Below are positions 34,789-44,152 of a stretch of 64,000 nucleotides of DNA, one piece after another. A program made the position numbers and the translations under genes. The stretch comes from JAYREN01 sp963663375 (GTDB lineage: Bacteria > Acidobacteriota > Holophagae > Holophagales > Holophagaceae). The DNA is taken from contig OY760195.1 of NCBI GenBank assembly GCA_963663375.1, positions 1,426,001 through 1,490,000 on the forward strand. Direction: 5' to 3'. Numbering within the stretch: the first letter of the stretch is position 1; every line of letters begins with the position of its first letter. The notes beneath the pieces were generated by a model. That model ran no database searches, was not told the DNA's origin, and saw only the letters and a list, made by a program, of their open reading frames with translations.

Positions 34789-36579
34789 ATGACTCGCATC
34801 GATCCCCACTCCTACTTCGACGACGCCCAACCCCGCACCCGGAGCTGGCATCTGCGCCTGCGGGTGGACTTCGAGCGCAAGGTGCTGGAGGGCGAAGCCA
34901 CCCTGGTGTTTCCGGGCAAGGGCGTGGAGGGCGTCCTGGATCTCGACACCAAGGGCCTCGCCATCCACCGGGCCTACGTGACGGCCACCGCCGCCAGCCT
35001 GCCCTTCGAACTGGGCCCCGAGGAACCCATCCTGGGACGTCGCCTACGCCTACAACTTCCGCCGGGCACCATGGGCATCACCGTCGCCTACGAGACCAGC
35101 CCCGAGGCCCTGGGTCTGCAGTGGCTCGCCCCCGAGCAGACCGCGGGGAGTCGGCAGCCCTTCCTCTTCAGCCAGTGCCAGGCCATCCACGCCCGCACCC
35201 TGGTGCCCTGCCAGGACTGCGCCGTGGCCCGGGTGAGCTACGACGCGGAGATCACGGTGCCCCAAGGGCTGACCGCCGTGATGAGCGCCGGACCCGACGG
35301 CGAGGTGCCTGCGGCCCCCGGCTGGCGCACCTTCCGCTTCAGGATGCCCCAACCCATCCCCAGCTACCTGCTGGCCCTGGCGGTGGGCGAACTGGAGAGC
35401 CGGGATGTGTCGCCCCGGGTGCGCGTGTGGGCGGAGCCCGCCACCCTCGAGAAGGCCGCCTGGGAATTCGCGGAGACCGAAGACTTCATCGCCAAGGCCG
35501 AAGGCCTCTTCGGGCCCTACGACTGGGACCGCTACGACATGCTCGTGCTGCCGCCCTCCTTCCCCTACGGCGGCATGGAGAATCCCCGCATGACCTTCCT
35601 CACGCCCACGTTGCTGGCGGGGGATCGCAGCCTGGTGGATGTGGTGGCCCACGAACTGGCCCACAGCTGGACCGGCAACCTGGTCACCAACGCCACCGCC
35701 GAGCATTTCTGGCTCAACGAGGGCTTCACCGTTTGGGCCGAGCGGCGCATCCTGCGGGTGCTGCACGGCGAAGCGGCCGAAACCCTGGGCTGGGCCCTGG
35801 GCCAGAAGGCCCTGGACGAGAGCCTGGCGCGCTTCGCGGACCAGCCCGAACTTACTAAACTGCGCACGCACCTGCAAGGCATCGACCCCGATGACGCCTT
35901 CAGCAGCATCCCCTACGAGAAGGGCGCGCGCCTCGTCGTCGCGCTGGAAAGAGTCGTGGGCGAAGCGGCCTTCGCGGGCTTCCTTAAGGCGTACATGAAG
36001 CGCTTCCGTTTCCAGAGCATCACCACGGAGCAGTTCTGCGCCTTCACTGAGGAACAGTTCCCCGGCCTGCTGGCCCGGGTGAACGCCGAAGCCTGGCTCC
36101 ATGAGAGCGGCATCCCCGCCGATGCGCCGCGCTTCGTCTCGGAGCAGCTGGAAGCCCTCACCCTCCTGGCCAAGAGCTGGCCCGCCGGGCAGCGGCCCAC
36201 AGAAGCCCAGTGCGAGGGATGGAACCCCAGCGAACTGCTCATCTACCTCCAGCAGCTGCCCCGGGACCTGAGCCACGAGGACTGCGCCTGGCTGGATGAT
36301 CGGCTCAAACTCACCGGCCGCGGCAATTTTGAGATCCTGGTGGAATGGCTCTGCCTCGCCGCAGGCAGCGGCTATGCGCCGGTGTTCGACCGGGTGCGGC
36401 AAGTGCTCTCCACCGTGGGCCGCATGAAGTACGTGCGGCCGCTCTACCAGGCCCTGGGCAAGACCGAGGGCGGAAGGCGGCTCGCCCGGGAAGTCTTCGC
36501 CCAGGCCGCGCCCACCTATCACAGCCTGACCCGCCGCGTGGCCGAGGGCGTGATCGCGAATTACCCGACGGCGGAATAG
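34789..36579 (+). CDS. M1-family aminopeptidase, leukotriene A4 hydrolase-like
   Basis: A 596-aa zinc aminopeptidase without a signal peptide, so probably cytoplasmic. The exopeptidase signature is YGGMENPRMTF, and the zinc site is VVAHELAHSWTGNLVTNATAEHFWLNEGF (HExxH plus the downstream Glu). The sequence around it and the helical C-terminal domain resemble leukotriene A4 hydrolase/aminopeptidase more than PepN. It removes N-terminal residues from short peptides. ATG 34789 (AGGTG upstream) is chosen over earlier in-frame starts that lie in the terminator region. Confidence 0.9.
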   Translation: MTRIDPHSYFDDAQPRTRSWHLRLRVDFERKVLEGEATLVFPGKGVEGVLDLDTKGLAIHRAYVTATAASLPFELGPEEPILGRRLRLQLPPGTMGITVAYETSPEALGLQWLAPEQTAGSRQPFLFSQCQAIHARTLVPCQDCAVARVSYDAEITVPQGLTAVMSAGPDGEVPAAPGWRTFRFRMPQPIPSYLLALAVGELESRDVSPRVRVWAEPATLEKAAWEFAETEDFIAKAEGLFGPYDWDRYDMLVLPPSFPYGGMENPRMTFLTPTLLAGDRSLVDVVAHELAHSWTGNLVTNATAEHFWLNEGFTVWAERRILRVLHGEAAETLGWALGQKALDESLARFADQPELTKLRTHLQGIDPDDAFSSIPYEKGARLVVALERVVGEAAFAGFLKAYMKRFRFQSITTEQFCAFTEEQFPGLLARVNAEAWLHESGIPADAPRFVSEQLEALTLLAKSWPAGQRPTEAQCEGWNPSELLIYLQQLPRDLSHEDCAWLDDRLKLTGRGNFEILVEWLCLAAGSGYAPVFDRVRQVLSTVGRMKYVRPLYQALGKTEGGRRLAREVFAQAAPTYHSLTRRVAEGVIANYPTAE

Positions 36580-36667
36580 CCCCGCCCCGATTCCCTGGAG
36601 AAGCCAACCCCCTTCATGGCAAGGTAAGACATACCCCCTTTCGCATTGATCCACACGAGGAGTCTCC

Positions 36668-38764
36668 ATGTCCCACGATCCTGAATCACAGGCCATCAAG
36701 GGCCTGCCGGATAATGCCCGGCGACCCCTGAATGAAGGCGAGGCCTACGTGCCCCTGGTGCCCCAGGAGGGCGTGGCCGAGGTGACGCCCCGCAGCGTCA
36801 TCCTGGGTCTGGTTTTCTGCGCCGTCTTCTCCATGGCCGCGGCTTACCTGGCGCTGAAGCTGGGTCAGGGCATCGAAGCGGCGATCCCCATCTCCATCCT
36901 GGCCGTGGGGCTCAGCCGCTTCTACGCCCGCCGCTCCACAATTCTGGAAAACGTCATCACCCAGAGCATCGGGGCCAACTCCAGCCACGTGGTTTCCGGC
37001 GCGGTCTTCACCATCCCCGCCCTCTACATGCTGGCTTCGGAACCCGGCAGCGGCGTGGCCTACCCCACCCTGCTCCAAGTGACGTTGGTGAGCTTCCTGG
37101 GCGGCTGCATCGGCATCCTGTTCCTGGTGCCGCTGCGCTACTACTTCATGGTGGAGAACCATGGCGAGTTCCCCTGGCCCGAGGCCACGGCCACCACGGA
37201 GATCCTGGTGACAGGCGAAAAGGCGGGCAACCACGCCAAGATCCTGGCCGTGGCCGCCGCCATCGGCGCCGCCTATGACGGCCTCGTGGGCCTGTTCCGC
37301 GCCATGTCCGAGACCATCCGCCTCAAACACGTATGGGTCGGCGCGCAGCTGGACAAGCAGTGGCTCCACTTCAACTTCCTGAACAGCGCCGCCACGCTGG
37401 GCATCGGCTACATCATCGGGCTGCGCTACACCGCCGTGATGGCCGCGGGCTCCATCTTCAGCATGTTCGTGCTGGTGCCCCTGGTGCATGCCTTCGGCTC
37501 GTACCTGCCCGCCGACGCGGTCCTGGCCCCCGGCACCATTGCCTTCGTGAAGATGGGCCCCATGCAGGTGTTCTCCGCCTACGTGCGCATCATCGGCGTG
37601 GGCGCCATCGCGGGCGCCGCCATCATGGGCGTGCTGGCCTCCCTGCCCGCAATGATCCGCTCCATCAAGAACAACCTGGAAGGCCTCAAGCACCAGGACA
37701 CGCGGGATGTCCACGCCGTGGCCCGGCCCGAGCGCAGCCTGGCCCTGCCCATGGTGGGCATCGGGCTGCTGGTCGCCATCCTCGCCACCTTCCTCTTCTT
37801 CACCTTCGGCATCGGTATCCAGAAGGCCCTGGTTCCCGCCCTGGTGGGCACGGTGCTGGTCACCGTCATCGCCTTCTTCTTCGCGCCTGTGGCGGCCCGC
37901 GCCATCGCCACCATCGGCACCAACCCCATCAGCGGCATGACCATGCTCACGCTGATCATCACGGGCTTCGTGATGCTCAAGATGGGCTTCAGCGGGGGCG
38001 TGGGCGCCTTCACCACCATGATGGTGGGGGGCGTCGTCTGCACGGCCCTCAGCGCTTCGGGCGCCTTTGCCACCGATCTCAAGATCGGCCACTGGATCGG
38101 CGCCACACCCGCCAAGCAGATCGGCTGGAAGTTCGTGGGCACCCTCGTGGCCGCCCTCTTCTGCGGCGTCGCGATGTACGTGCTCTCCCGCCCCGAGGGC
38201 GGCGGCGCGGGCACGGCCTTCGGCAAGACCATCGCCGCGCCCCAGGCCGGCGCCATGAAGGCCATCCTCGAAGGCATCTTCGGCACCGCCTCCATGCCCC
38301 TGCGCTGGTACTGCTTCGGCCTGGGCGTGGCCCTCAGCGTGGTGCTGCGCATGGTGGAACTCCCCGCCCTGGGCTTCGCCCTGGGCATGTACCTCCCCAT
38401 CGAACTGAACACGCCCTTATTCCTGGGCGGCCTGCTCTCCCACTGGGTGAATCGTCCCAAGCCGGGCACCAGCGAAGCCGATGCCAAGGAGCGCGAGAAC
38501 CGCGGCGTGATCCTCGCCAGCGGCCTCATGGCGGGCGGCGCCATCATGGGCGTGCTCATTGCCGCGCTGAAGTTCAAGTGGGAAAGCGGGTTCCCCCTGT
38601 TCTCCTTCATGCGCGAACTGGCCGATGGCACCGAGGTGAAGGTGAACGGCGTGATGTCCTCCATGGTGGATGGTGCTGCTGCCGAACGCCTCGCCATCCT
38701 CGCCTTGGTGGCCCTCTGCGCCTACGTGGTGATCTACAGTCGCAGGGCGAAGGCCGCCGAGTAG
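36668..38764 (+). CDS. OPT-family oligopeptide transporter
   Basis: A 698-aa integral membrane protein with about 14-16 hydrophobic spans, the size of bacterial OPT (oligopeptide transporter) proteins. Typical blocks are VTPRSVILGLVFCAVFSMAAAYLALKLGQGIEAAIPISILAVG, the PWPEATA segment (residues about 170-176), GLRYTAVMAAGS and the C-terminal GMYLPIELNTPLFLGG. It imports small peptides or metal-chelate peptides, probably proton-driven. GAGGAG precedes the ATG. It lies 88 nt after the aminopeptidase, fitting import followed by cleavage. Confidence 0.9.
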   Translation: MSHDPESQAIKGLPDNARRPLNEGEAYVPLVPQEGVAEVTPRSVILGLVFCAVFSMAAAYLALKLGQGIEAAIPISILAVGLSRFYARRSTILENVITQSIGANSSHVVSGAVFTIPALYMLASEPGSGVAYPTLLQVTLVSFLGGCIGILFLVPLRYYFMVENHGEFPWPEATATTEILVTGEKAGNHAKILAVAAAIGAAYDGLVGLFRAMSETIRLKHVWVGAQLDKQWLHFNFLNSAATLGIGYIIGLRYTAVMAAGSIFSMFVLVPLVHAFGSYLPADAVLAPGTIAFVKMGPMQVFSAYVRIIGVGAIAGAAIMGVLASLPAMIRSIKNNLEGLKHQDTRDVHAVARPERSLALPMVGIGLLVAILATFLFFTFGIGIQKALVPALVGTVLVTVIAFFFAPVAARAIATIGTNPISGMTMLTLIITGFVMLKMGFSGGVGAFTTMMVGGVVCTALSASGAFATDLKIGHWIGATPAKQIGWKFVGTLVAALFCGVAMYVLSRPEGGGAGTAFGKTIAAPQAGAMKAILEGIFGTASMPLRWYCFGLGVALSVVLRMVELPALGFALGMYLPIELNTPLFLGGLLSHWVNRPKPGTSEADAKERENRGVILASGLMAGGAIMGVLIAALKFKWESGFPLFSFMRELADGTEVKVNGVMSSMVDGAAAERLAILALVALCAYVVIYSRRAKAAE

Positions 38765-38782
38765 AAAGCTAAGGCTCGTCTC

Positions 38783-38810
38783 CGCGCCGAGGCTCCCCAA
38801 CCTCGGCGCG
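38783..38810. terminator. Hairpin between the OPT transporter and the convergent response regulator
   Basis: CGCGCCGAGG at 38783-38792 pairs with 38801-38810 (perfect 10 bp, 8-nt loop). The plus-strand tail is GGTGTTTCAGG. It lies between convergent stop codons. Confidence 0.65.
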
Positions 38811-38816
38811 GGTGTT

Positions 38817-39188
38817 TCAGGCCTTAGCGGCGAGGATCTCGTTCAGCGCCTCATGCACCCTTTCGGCGCTCACCGGCTTTACCAATGAGACTCGGGCTCC
38901 CAGTCGCTTAGCCAACGGGAGAAAGGATTCCGGCAGCTCACCGCTCATGGCCACCACCGGGATGTGGGGAAGGTGCTGCCGGAAGTGCCGGAGTACCTCC
39001 AGTCCATCCATCTCGGGCATCACCATGTCCGTGACCACCAACGCCGGGGACAGGCCATGGCTGTTCATCATCTTGATCGCCGCGAGCCCGTTCTCCGCCG
39101 TGTGGACCTCGTGGCCCAGCCGCTTCAAACCTACCCGCAAGGAGGCTCTTTGCAGCGAATCATCATCGATGACCAGGATCTGGCACAT
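38817..39188 (-). CDS. Single-domain response regulator
   Basis: A 123-aa CheY-like receiver with no output domain. The acidic pair is in VIDDD (residues 6-10), the phosphorylation site is D54 in VVTDMVMPEMDG, a serine follows in VVAMSGE, and K104 is in SLVKPVS. All receiver landmarks are present, so it should accept phosphate from a histidine kinase and act by protein contact. No kinase gene is adjacent; the receiver-kinase protein at 59006 is 20 kb away. Confidence 0.9.
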   Translation of the reverse strand: MCQILVIDDDSLQRASLRVGLKRLGHEVHTAENGLAAIKMMNSHGLSPALVVTDMVMPEMDGLEVLRHFRQHLPHIPVVAMSGELPESFLPLAKRLGARVSLVKPVSAERVHEALNEILAAKA

Positions 39189-39254
39189 GGGGGGTCTCGG
39201 ATGAACGATTCTACATTCCTTTCATCTTCAAGTGCCCCCGGGAATAATCGACCC

Positions 39255-40649
39255 ATGTATTCGCGCATCTTTCTCGCCCTGTGCCTCGGCCTGAACCTGT
39301 CCGCCCAGGGTCCCGACCCCGCCATGGCGCAGGCCCTGGAACCCGGTCCCTCGCTCATCACCGTGCCCATCCGCATCGACCTGGCGCCAGTTTTCGCCTC
39401 GGTGGAGCAGAGCGCGCCCCGGATACCCCCGGGGGTGGAGACCTGGACGCCGCTGCCGGACACGCCGGGGGCGGTCTACCGCTTCAATCTCTACCGCGAT
39501 CCCCTGACCATCCACCTCAACACCAACCGCATCCTGGTGCGCACCATGACCCACTACTGGCTGGAGGTCGGCGTGAAGGCGGCCTCCTACATCCGGGGCG
39601 TAGGCGCCTGCGGTCAGGGCCAGGAAGGCTTCCGCCGGGTGCTCCTGGGAACTCGAGCCGAGCTGAGCCTTACACCCTCCTGGGGCCTCGACCTGAGGGC
39701 CGTCCCCGAAAATCCCGTCCCCATCGAGCCCTGCGAGATCACGTTTCTGGGCTACGACATCACGGACAAGGTCGTGGCAGGCATGAAGGAGAACATGCTG
39801 AAGGCCACCCTGGCCATGGAGCAGCAGGTCAGAACCTCGGCCATGCTGCGCCAGAAGGCCGAGGCCGTGTGGGCCCAGGCTCAGCAGCCCATCCCGCTTT
39901 CCGAGGGCGTATGGCTCTGCCTCAACCCCGAGCGCATCCGCCTGGCGCCCTGGAGCAGCCAGGGCAAGATCCTGACCATCACGCCGGAGATCCAAGCCCG
40001 CCCCGCCATCACCCTTGGTCCGCCGCCCCCGGTGGGATTGAGGCCCCTGCCCCTCCTGGAAGGTGGCATCCAGGGCCTGCAACCGGGCTTCAAGATCCGG
40101 GTGGATGCGGATCTCAGCTTCGAGCACGCCACTGCCCAGCTCAAGCGACAGATCGCGGGCAAACGCTTCGATACGGAAAAGGGCAGCTTCGAGGTGGTGG
40201 ATGTGACCGTGCTGGGCAAGGAGGGCAAGGCAATCCTGGCACTCACCCTCAAGGGCCGCATTACCGGCAAGCTCAACCTGGCGGGGCGCCTGGTCTACAA
40301 CGAACCCCTGGGTGTCCTGGAGTTGCGCGACCTGGACTACACCCTGGAGAGCAAGAGCTGGATCACCCAGTTCGGCGAGTGGCTTTACCGCTCCACCCTG
40401 CGCAAGACCCTCCAGGAAAAGGCAAACTGGTTCATGGACCAGAGCCTGAAGGACATCCGCACGCTGGCCCAGCAGGGCCTCAACCGCCCCCTGGCGCCGG
40501 GCCTCAACCTGGCGGGGACCCTGGGCGGCCTCAAGCTGGGCCAGCCCAGAGTGCTCGCGGACCGCTTCCGCTTGGATGCCTTCCTGGAGGGCCAGGTACA
40601 GGTGAATGTGGACGCCAGGGACCTGCTCGGCGGGATGGGCGGGAAATAG
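39255..40649 (+). CDS. DUF4403-family protein, exported
   Basis: A 464-aa protein with a signal peptide (MYSRIFLALCLGLNLSAQ). The body matches the DUF4403 pattern: LITVPIRIDLAPVFASVEQSAP near the start, alternating beta-strands such as ILVRTMTHYWLEVGVKA and a final block GRLVYNEPLGVLELRDLDYTLESKSW. Family members are of unknown function and are often envelope proteins. ATG 39255 is chosen because the signal begins there; a GGGA lies upstream. It is divergent from the response regulator. Confidence 0.78.
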   Translation: MYSRIFLALCLGLNLSAQGPDPAMAQALEPGPSLITVPIRIDLAPVFASVEQSAPRIPPGVETWTPLPDTPGAVYRFNLYRDPLTIHLNTNRILVRTMTHYWLEVGVKAASYIRGVGACGQGQEGFRRVLLGTRAELSLTPSWGLDLRAVPENPVPIEPCEITFLGYDITDKVVAGMKENMLKATLAMEQQVRTSAMLRQKAEAVWAQAQQPIPLSEGVWLCLNPERIRLAPWSSQGKILTITPEIQARPAITLGPPPPVGLRPLPLLEGGIQGLQPGFKIRVDADLSFEHATAQLKRQIAGKRFDTEKGSFEVVDVTVLGKEGKAILALTLKGRITGKLNLAGRLVYNEPLGVLELRDLDYTLESKSWITQFGEWLYRSTLRKTLQEKANWFMDQSLKDIRTLAQQGLNRPLAPGLNLAGTLGGLKLGQPRVLADRFRLDAFLEGQVQVNVDARDLLGGMGGK

Positions 40650-40655
40650 CTGCGG

Positions 40656-41546
40656 CTACTTTTTCTTCTTCGTGGTCTTGATGACCTTGGCAGGGACGAA
40701 GGCGAGCTGGCCCTGGCGCAGGCCCTCGACCTTCGGGGCTAGCTTCGTGTTGGCGGGGTCCAGCACCATCAGGCGATGCAGCAGATCGCTCTGCTCCCGG
40801 GCGGTGGGGTACTTGGCGGCGTTGTTCTTGTCCAGCAGCGCCGCGGCCACCCAGGGCGCATTACCCTTCTTCTTCTTGGCGGTGTTGTAGGCCGCGATGG
40901 CGTTCTTCTCCGCCAGCAGCGCCTTGTCCACCCCTTGCTGGGCGGCCGTGAGTTCCTGGATGTCCGCGGCCAAATCCTTCTTGGCCCCGGAGATGAAGGC
41001 CGTGGATTGCCGCCCGCGGGCGATCAGCTCCTCCTGCTCCTTGATGGCCTGCTGGAGCTTGAGGATCTCCAGCGGGTTGCTCTTGATGTTCTTGACGGAA
41101 TCGAGCATGTCCTTGATCTGGGCGGCCTTCTCCTTTTTGAAGGCTTCAGCGTCCGCAGAGGCCTTGAGCAGGCCATCCACCGTGAGCTGGGCATTCTGGT
41201 TGTAGTTGGCCTGGTTCTCCTGGGCCACTGTGAGGCCCTTGGCGTAGGACAGCTGGGCCTCTTCCCAGGCCCCGGCGGCCATGGCGGCGCGGCCCTGCAG
41301 CAGGTACATCCCCGCCAGGGCGCGATAGTCCTGGGTGCTCTTTTGCAGGGTGGTGAAATCCCCTCCCGCGCAGGGCGGCTTCACGGCCGGCACGATGGAC
41401 CGGACCCGTTCCAGGGCGATCTTGGGCTGCATCACCTGGATCAGGCGATCCACTTCCGGAGTGGCTGCCTGCAGCACAGAAGGCAATTCCTGAGCCTGGA
41501 CCTGAACAACGAAGGCGGAAAGAACGAGGAGCGAGGAAGCGCGCAT
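40656..41546 (-). CDS. Exported helical protein of unknown function
   Basis: A 296-aa protein with a signal peptide (MRASSLLVLSAFVVQVQAQ). The rest is mostly alpha-helical and charged, for example AWEEAQLSYAKGLTVAQENQ and DSVKNIKSNPLEILKLQQAIKEQEEL, suggesting a TPR-like or coiled-coil periplasmic protein. It ends KTTKKKK. No domain is recognised. The ATG at 41546 has GGAGAT upstream. It converges on the DUF4403 gene with a 6-nt gap. Confidence 0.7.
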   Translation of the reverse strand: MRASSLLVLSAFVVQVQAQELPSVLQAATPEVDRLIQVMQPKIALERVRSIVPAVKPPCAGGDFTTLQKSTQDYRALAGMYLLQGRAAMAAGAWEEAQLSYAKGLTVAQENQANYNQNAQLTVDGLLKASADAEAFKKEKAAQIKDMLDSVKNIKSNPLEILKLQQAIKEQEELIARGRQSTAFISGAKKDLAADIQELTAAQQGVDKALLAEKNAIAAYNTAKKKKGNAPWVAAALLDKNNAAKYPTAREQSDLLHRLMVLDPANTKLAPKVEGLRQGQLAFVPAKVIKTTKKKK

Positions 41547-41663
41547 GATCGGATCTCCATTCGCAGGCTGGATGCCACGATGCCAACCATTCTGCCACCG
41601 CATCTCGAAGCAGCCTCGCGTTCCGATTACCTTCTCTGCACTAGAATCAATCGGGGGGACAGG

Positions 41664-42020
41664 ATGATCCGCAGGCAATCCGAGCTGGTGGAAGAAACCA
41701 AGATGAACATCCGAGGCGGCCTGGGCGCAGGCCGGGGCGTGGAGTTCCTGAAAGACGGCGACATGGATGGCGTGGTCAGCATGGGCCGCACCACCCTGGA
41801 GCCCGGCGCCACCATCGGCGTGCACAGCCACCCCAACACCGAGGACCTCTACCTGATCCTCGAAGGTCGGGGCACCGGCATCCTCGATGGCGAGCGCTTT
41901 CCCGTGAGCCCTGGGGATCTCTTCTTGGTGAAGGCGGGCGGCAGCCATGGCCTGATCAACGACTCGGAGGCGCCCCTCACCTTCCTGGGTGTGCTCACGC
42001 GGCAGGCCCAGAAGCACTGA
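41664..42020 (+). CDS. Cupin-fold protein
   Basis: A 118-aa single-domain cupin. The first motif is HSHPNTEDLYLILEGRG (metal-binding His, His, Glu), and the second is GDLFLVKAGGSHGLINDS (His). The four ligands of a cupin metal site are thus present. Such small cupins may be isomerases, dioxygenases or ligand-binding regulators. The ATG at 41664 is preceded by GGGGGACAGG. The gene is isolated between genes of opposite direction, so its role is open. Confidence 0.82.
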   Translation: MIRRQSELVEETKMNIRGGLGAGRGVEFLKDGDMDGVVSMGRTTLEPGATIGVHSHPNTEDLYLILEGRGTGILDGERFPVSPGDLFLVKAGGSHGLINDSEAPLTFLGVLTRQAQKH

Positions 42021-42023
42021 CCT

Positions 42024-42494
42024 TCACCCATCCTTGGAGAGTCCGCCAGCCGGGATCCAGCGACGGGGCACCCGGATCGCAAGGTCGCAATTGGGGGATT
42101 GCTGGAACCCGAGGATGAAGCCCTGACGGGGAATCCGCACCGCGACCTCCAGGCCCTCGGGCACCTGCCGCACCTCCAGTTCTGCCCGCCCGTTTCCGTT
42201 GCCATCGCGAAGGCAAGCCACCAACGCGACTTCCGGCCGATCCCAGCCCTGCACCGCCACATGACCTTCCGCGTGTTTGATCCAGAGTCGGGCGCCCAGA
42301 ACCAGCGGCTCCGCCCACGCCGGGGTGCGGCTGGGCGCCGGTTCCCCCAGCGTGAGCAGCGCGAGGAGCGGCGCGAATATCAGGACAAGGAGCTGGGCCA
42401 ACACGAAGGCCTCCGGAAGGGATGCCTTCACCTTAGGTCTCGAGAGAGCGGGATGAGGCGCCCATTCGGCCAAGGCAGCGCCACCATCGGCCAA
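42024..42494 (-). CDS. Hypothetical membrane-anchored protein
   Basis: A 156-aa frame with one clear membrane span (LPEAFVLAQLLVLIFAPLLALLTLGE, residues about 26-50) followed by a soluble domain with strands such as VALVACLRDGNGNGRAELEVRQVPEG. No family is recognised. Its start and even its reality are less certain than its neighbours'; an internal start is possible. It converges on the cupin gene with only 3 nt between stop codons. Confidence 0.5.
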   Translation of the reverse strand: MADGGAALAEWAPHPALSRPKVKASLPEAFVLAQLLVLIFAPLLALLTLGEPAPSRTPAWAEPLVLGARLWIKHAEGHVAVQGWDRPEVALVACLRDGNGNGRAELEVRQVPEGLEVAVRIPRQGFILGFQQSPNCDLAIRVPRRWIPAGGLSKDG

Positions 42495-42572
42495 TGGCGG
42501 TTTGGGGTAGGCGGGAAGCGAATCCCTAGCGACCGATAGAGTGCCCGCCGAGGGGAGGGCAAGCCTGGTTCA

Positions 42573-42977
42573 CTAAGGCGCGATCTTGATCTCAAGCAGC
42601 ATGGCAATGGTGGAGAGATCCCCCTGGGAACAGATGGGGAAGCGAATGCCCCTGCCCTCCGCGTACGGCTTGGCCTCGAGGAACAACTGCTTGATCCCCT
42701 CGGGAAGCGCGCTGGCAAGGGCACGTTGAAAGCCCCGCTCGCCTAGAACGATCGAGATCAGGATCCTTCCTGTGTCTGGGGTGAGGTAGAGCAGCGTCCG
42801 GTTCCTATACTGAAGAAGACACATGCGCCCAAAGGGCGTTTTGGATCGTTTCCAGACCTGGGTGAGGGGAGCACAGGACTCTTCTGCGGTGGAGATCGTC
42901 TCGTTCCAGAGAGGCCAAGCCGCACCCAAGGTGCCTTCAAACTCAGTCCTCGCGGGGGATTCGACGTGGGTTGGCAT
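42573..42977 (-). CDS. DUF3788-family protein
   Basis: A 134-aa protein matching the DUF3788 pattern: a central aromatic block (PLTQVWKRSKTPFGRMCLLQYRNRTLLYLTPD), then SIVLGERGFQRALASALPE and YAEGRGIRFPICSQGDL near the C terminus. These residues are conserved in the family, which has no established function. The ribosome binding site is weak. It sits in a region of small, loosely spaced genes. Confidence 0.72.
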   Translation of the reverse strand: MPTHVESPARTEFEGTLGAAWPLWNETISTAEESCAPLTQVWKRSKTPFGRMCLLQYRNRTLLYLTPDTGRILISIVLGERGFQRALASALPEGIKQLFLEAKPYAEGRGIRFPICSQGDLSTIAMLLEIKIAP

Positions 42978-43035
42978 GGGGGCCGAACTTGAAAATCAAG
43001 CCGCGCCGGCTAGCGGCGTCGACTCGAGTTAAGGA

Positions 43036-43341
43036 TTAGTCACGGTTTGCGATCTGCCAAAACGAGATTTCCGGCGGGCCGCCCAGAAAGGCACCCGCAG
43101 TCTGAATGAATGACTGGATGTGTGGCTGCTGCATGTGCGGCCCAAGAAAATGGTCCCGACTGGGCCAGCGTTCGATGAGCGTGAAGCGTGTGGGGTCGTC
43201 GGCATCCTGGAGAAACGTGATCCCGCCACAATCCGGCTCTCGGGCCAAAACGATTCCGATGAGATCGCCCATCGCTTGTCGGGCGGCGTCCACCCGATCC
43301 GGAAGCGCACGGTAGTTGACGATCACGATGGATTCGCTCAT
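43036..43341 (-). CDS. Antibiotic biosynthesis monooxygenase (ABM) domain protein
   Basis: A 101-aa single-domain protein of the dimeric ABM/YgiN fold. Visible landmarks are VIVNYRALPDRVDAARQAMGDLI, then LIERWPSRDHFLGPHMQQPH, which is the hallmark W-x4-D/H-F-x-H segment. Family members are quinol or small-molecule monooxygenases or only share the fold. ATG 43341 (GGAG upstream) is used; a GTG lies one codon earlier. Confidence 0.82.
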   Translation of the reverse strand: MSESIVIVNYRALPDRVDAARQAMGDLIGIVLAREPDCGGITFLQDADDPTRFTLIERWPSRDHFLGPHMQQPHIQSFIQTAGAFLGGPPEISFWQIANRD

Positions 43342-43379
43342 CACCTGCTCCGAAAGAAGGCGGAAAGGGACCGTCCGTT

Positions 43380-43826
43380 TCAGTGCTTACCCTTGCCCCG
43401 ACCCTTGCCTTTGCCCTTGCCCGAATAGGACTGATCGCCGCGATCGCCGTCAAAACGGAGATCGCCCCGCTTGAGCGCATGGAATTCGGCTGAGCCGGGC
43501 TTGATTCCGAGGTCCTTGGCCAGGGCTCCCCACCCCCGATCCTTCCCGGATTGATAGACCCGCATCACCGCATCGGGGGGCTGATTGGCCATCCGACCAA
43601 GCTGGAACACCATGAATGCATCGGCGGGCTCAGCGACCTTGCCGAGGACCACCCGAACCTGGGCCTCGGGAACACCGAACTGGGCGCTCACCCTGGCCGA
43701 GAACCCATTCATGTCCGCCCGGGCCTGAACATTCACGTTGCGGAGAAAGGCATCGAGGCCGTCGCCCGCCATCGCGGGAACCGCGAACAGGAGCATGGTC
43801 ATTGCGGAGATCAGGAATTTGTTCAT
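43380..43826 (-). CDS. Exported small protein of unknown function
   Basis: A 148-aa protein with a clear signal peptide (MNKFLISAMTMLLFAVPAMAG). A helical body (FSARVSAQFGVPEAQVRVVLGKVAEPADAF) ends in a glycine- and lysine-rich tail with repeated GKGKG. AAGGAGG precedes the ATG, a strong site. No family is recognised. It converges on nothing close downstream; the ABM gene follows 38 nt later on the same strand. Confidence 0.72.
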   Translation of the reverse strand: MNKFLISAMTMLLFAVPAMAGDGLDAFLRNVNVQARADMNGFSARVSAQFGVPEAQVRVVLGKVAEPADAFMVFQLGRMANQPPDAVMRVYQSGKDRGWGALAKDLGIKPGSAEFHALKRGDLRFDGDRGDQSYSGKGKGKGRGKGKH

Positions 43827-43970
43827 GGAAACCTCCTTGGAGATGGATGAACCTGAACGATCGATCTGGCAGTAATGGCGAATCGAACTCGATAACCGTG
43901 CCAGTGTAGCCGGAGCAAGGATAGGCCAAATGCCTTGAAGAGAAGGGCGGCGTCCGAATGGAACGACGAC

Positions 43971-44099
43971 TCAAGCCTTTCGGGGCTCTGCCTTCAGGCG
44001 GCCAGTGCTGGAGATGGCACCCTCCGGGTTGCGTTTCAGGGTCTTGATGAACTCCACACGCCGGAATCTCAGGGCGGACCAGTCCTCGTCGATGGCCAC
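43971..44099 (-). pseudogene. Possible gene remnant between DUF2200 and the exported protein
   Basis: The interval 43827-44152 (326 nt) has no intact gene. On the minus strand a 42-codon frame reads protein-like (VAIDEDWSALRFRRVEFIKT), and just upstream, after an in-frame TAG at 44100-44102, comes SLGQARYEPVR. This looks like the 3' end of a decayed gene. No ribosome binding site precedes it and no family is recognised. Confidence 0.3.
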
Positions 44100-44152
44100 C
44101 TAGCGGACGGGCTCGTAGCGCGCCTGGCCCAGCGATGGCACTCAGGGACGGC

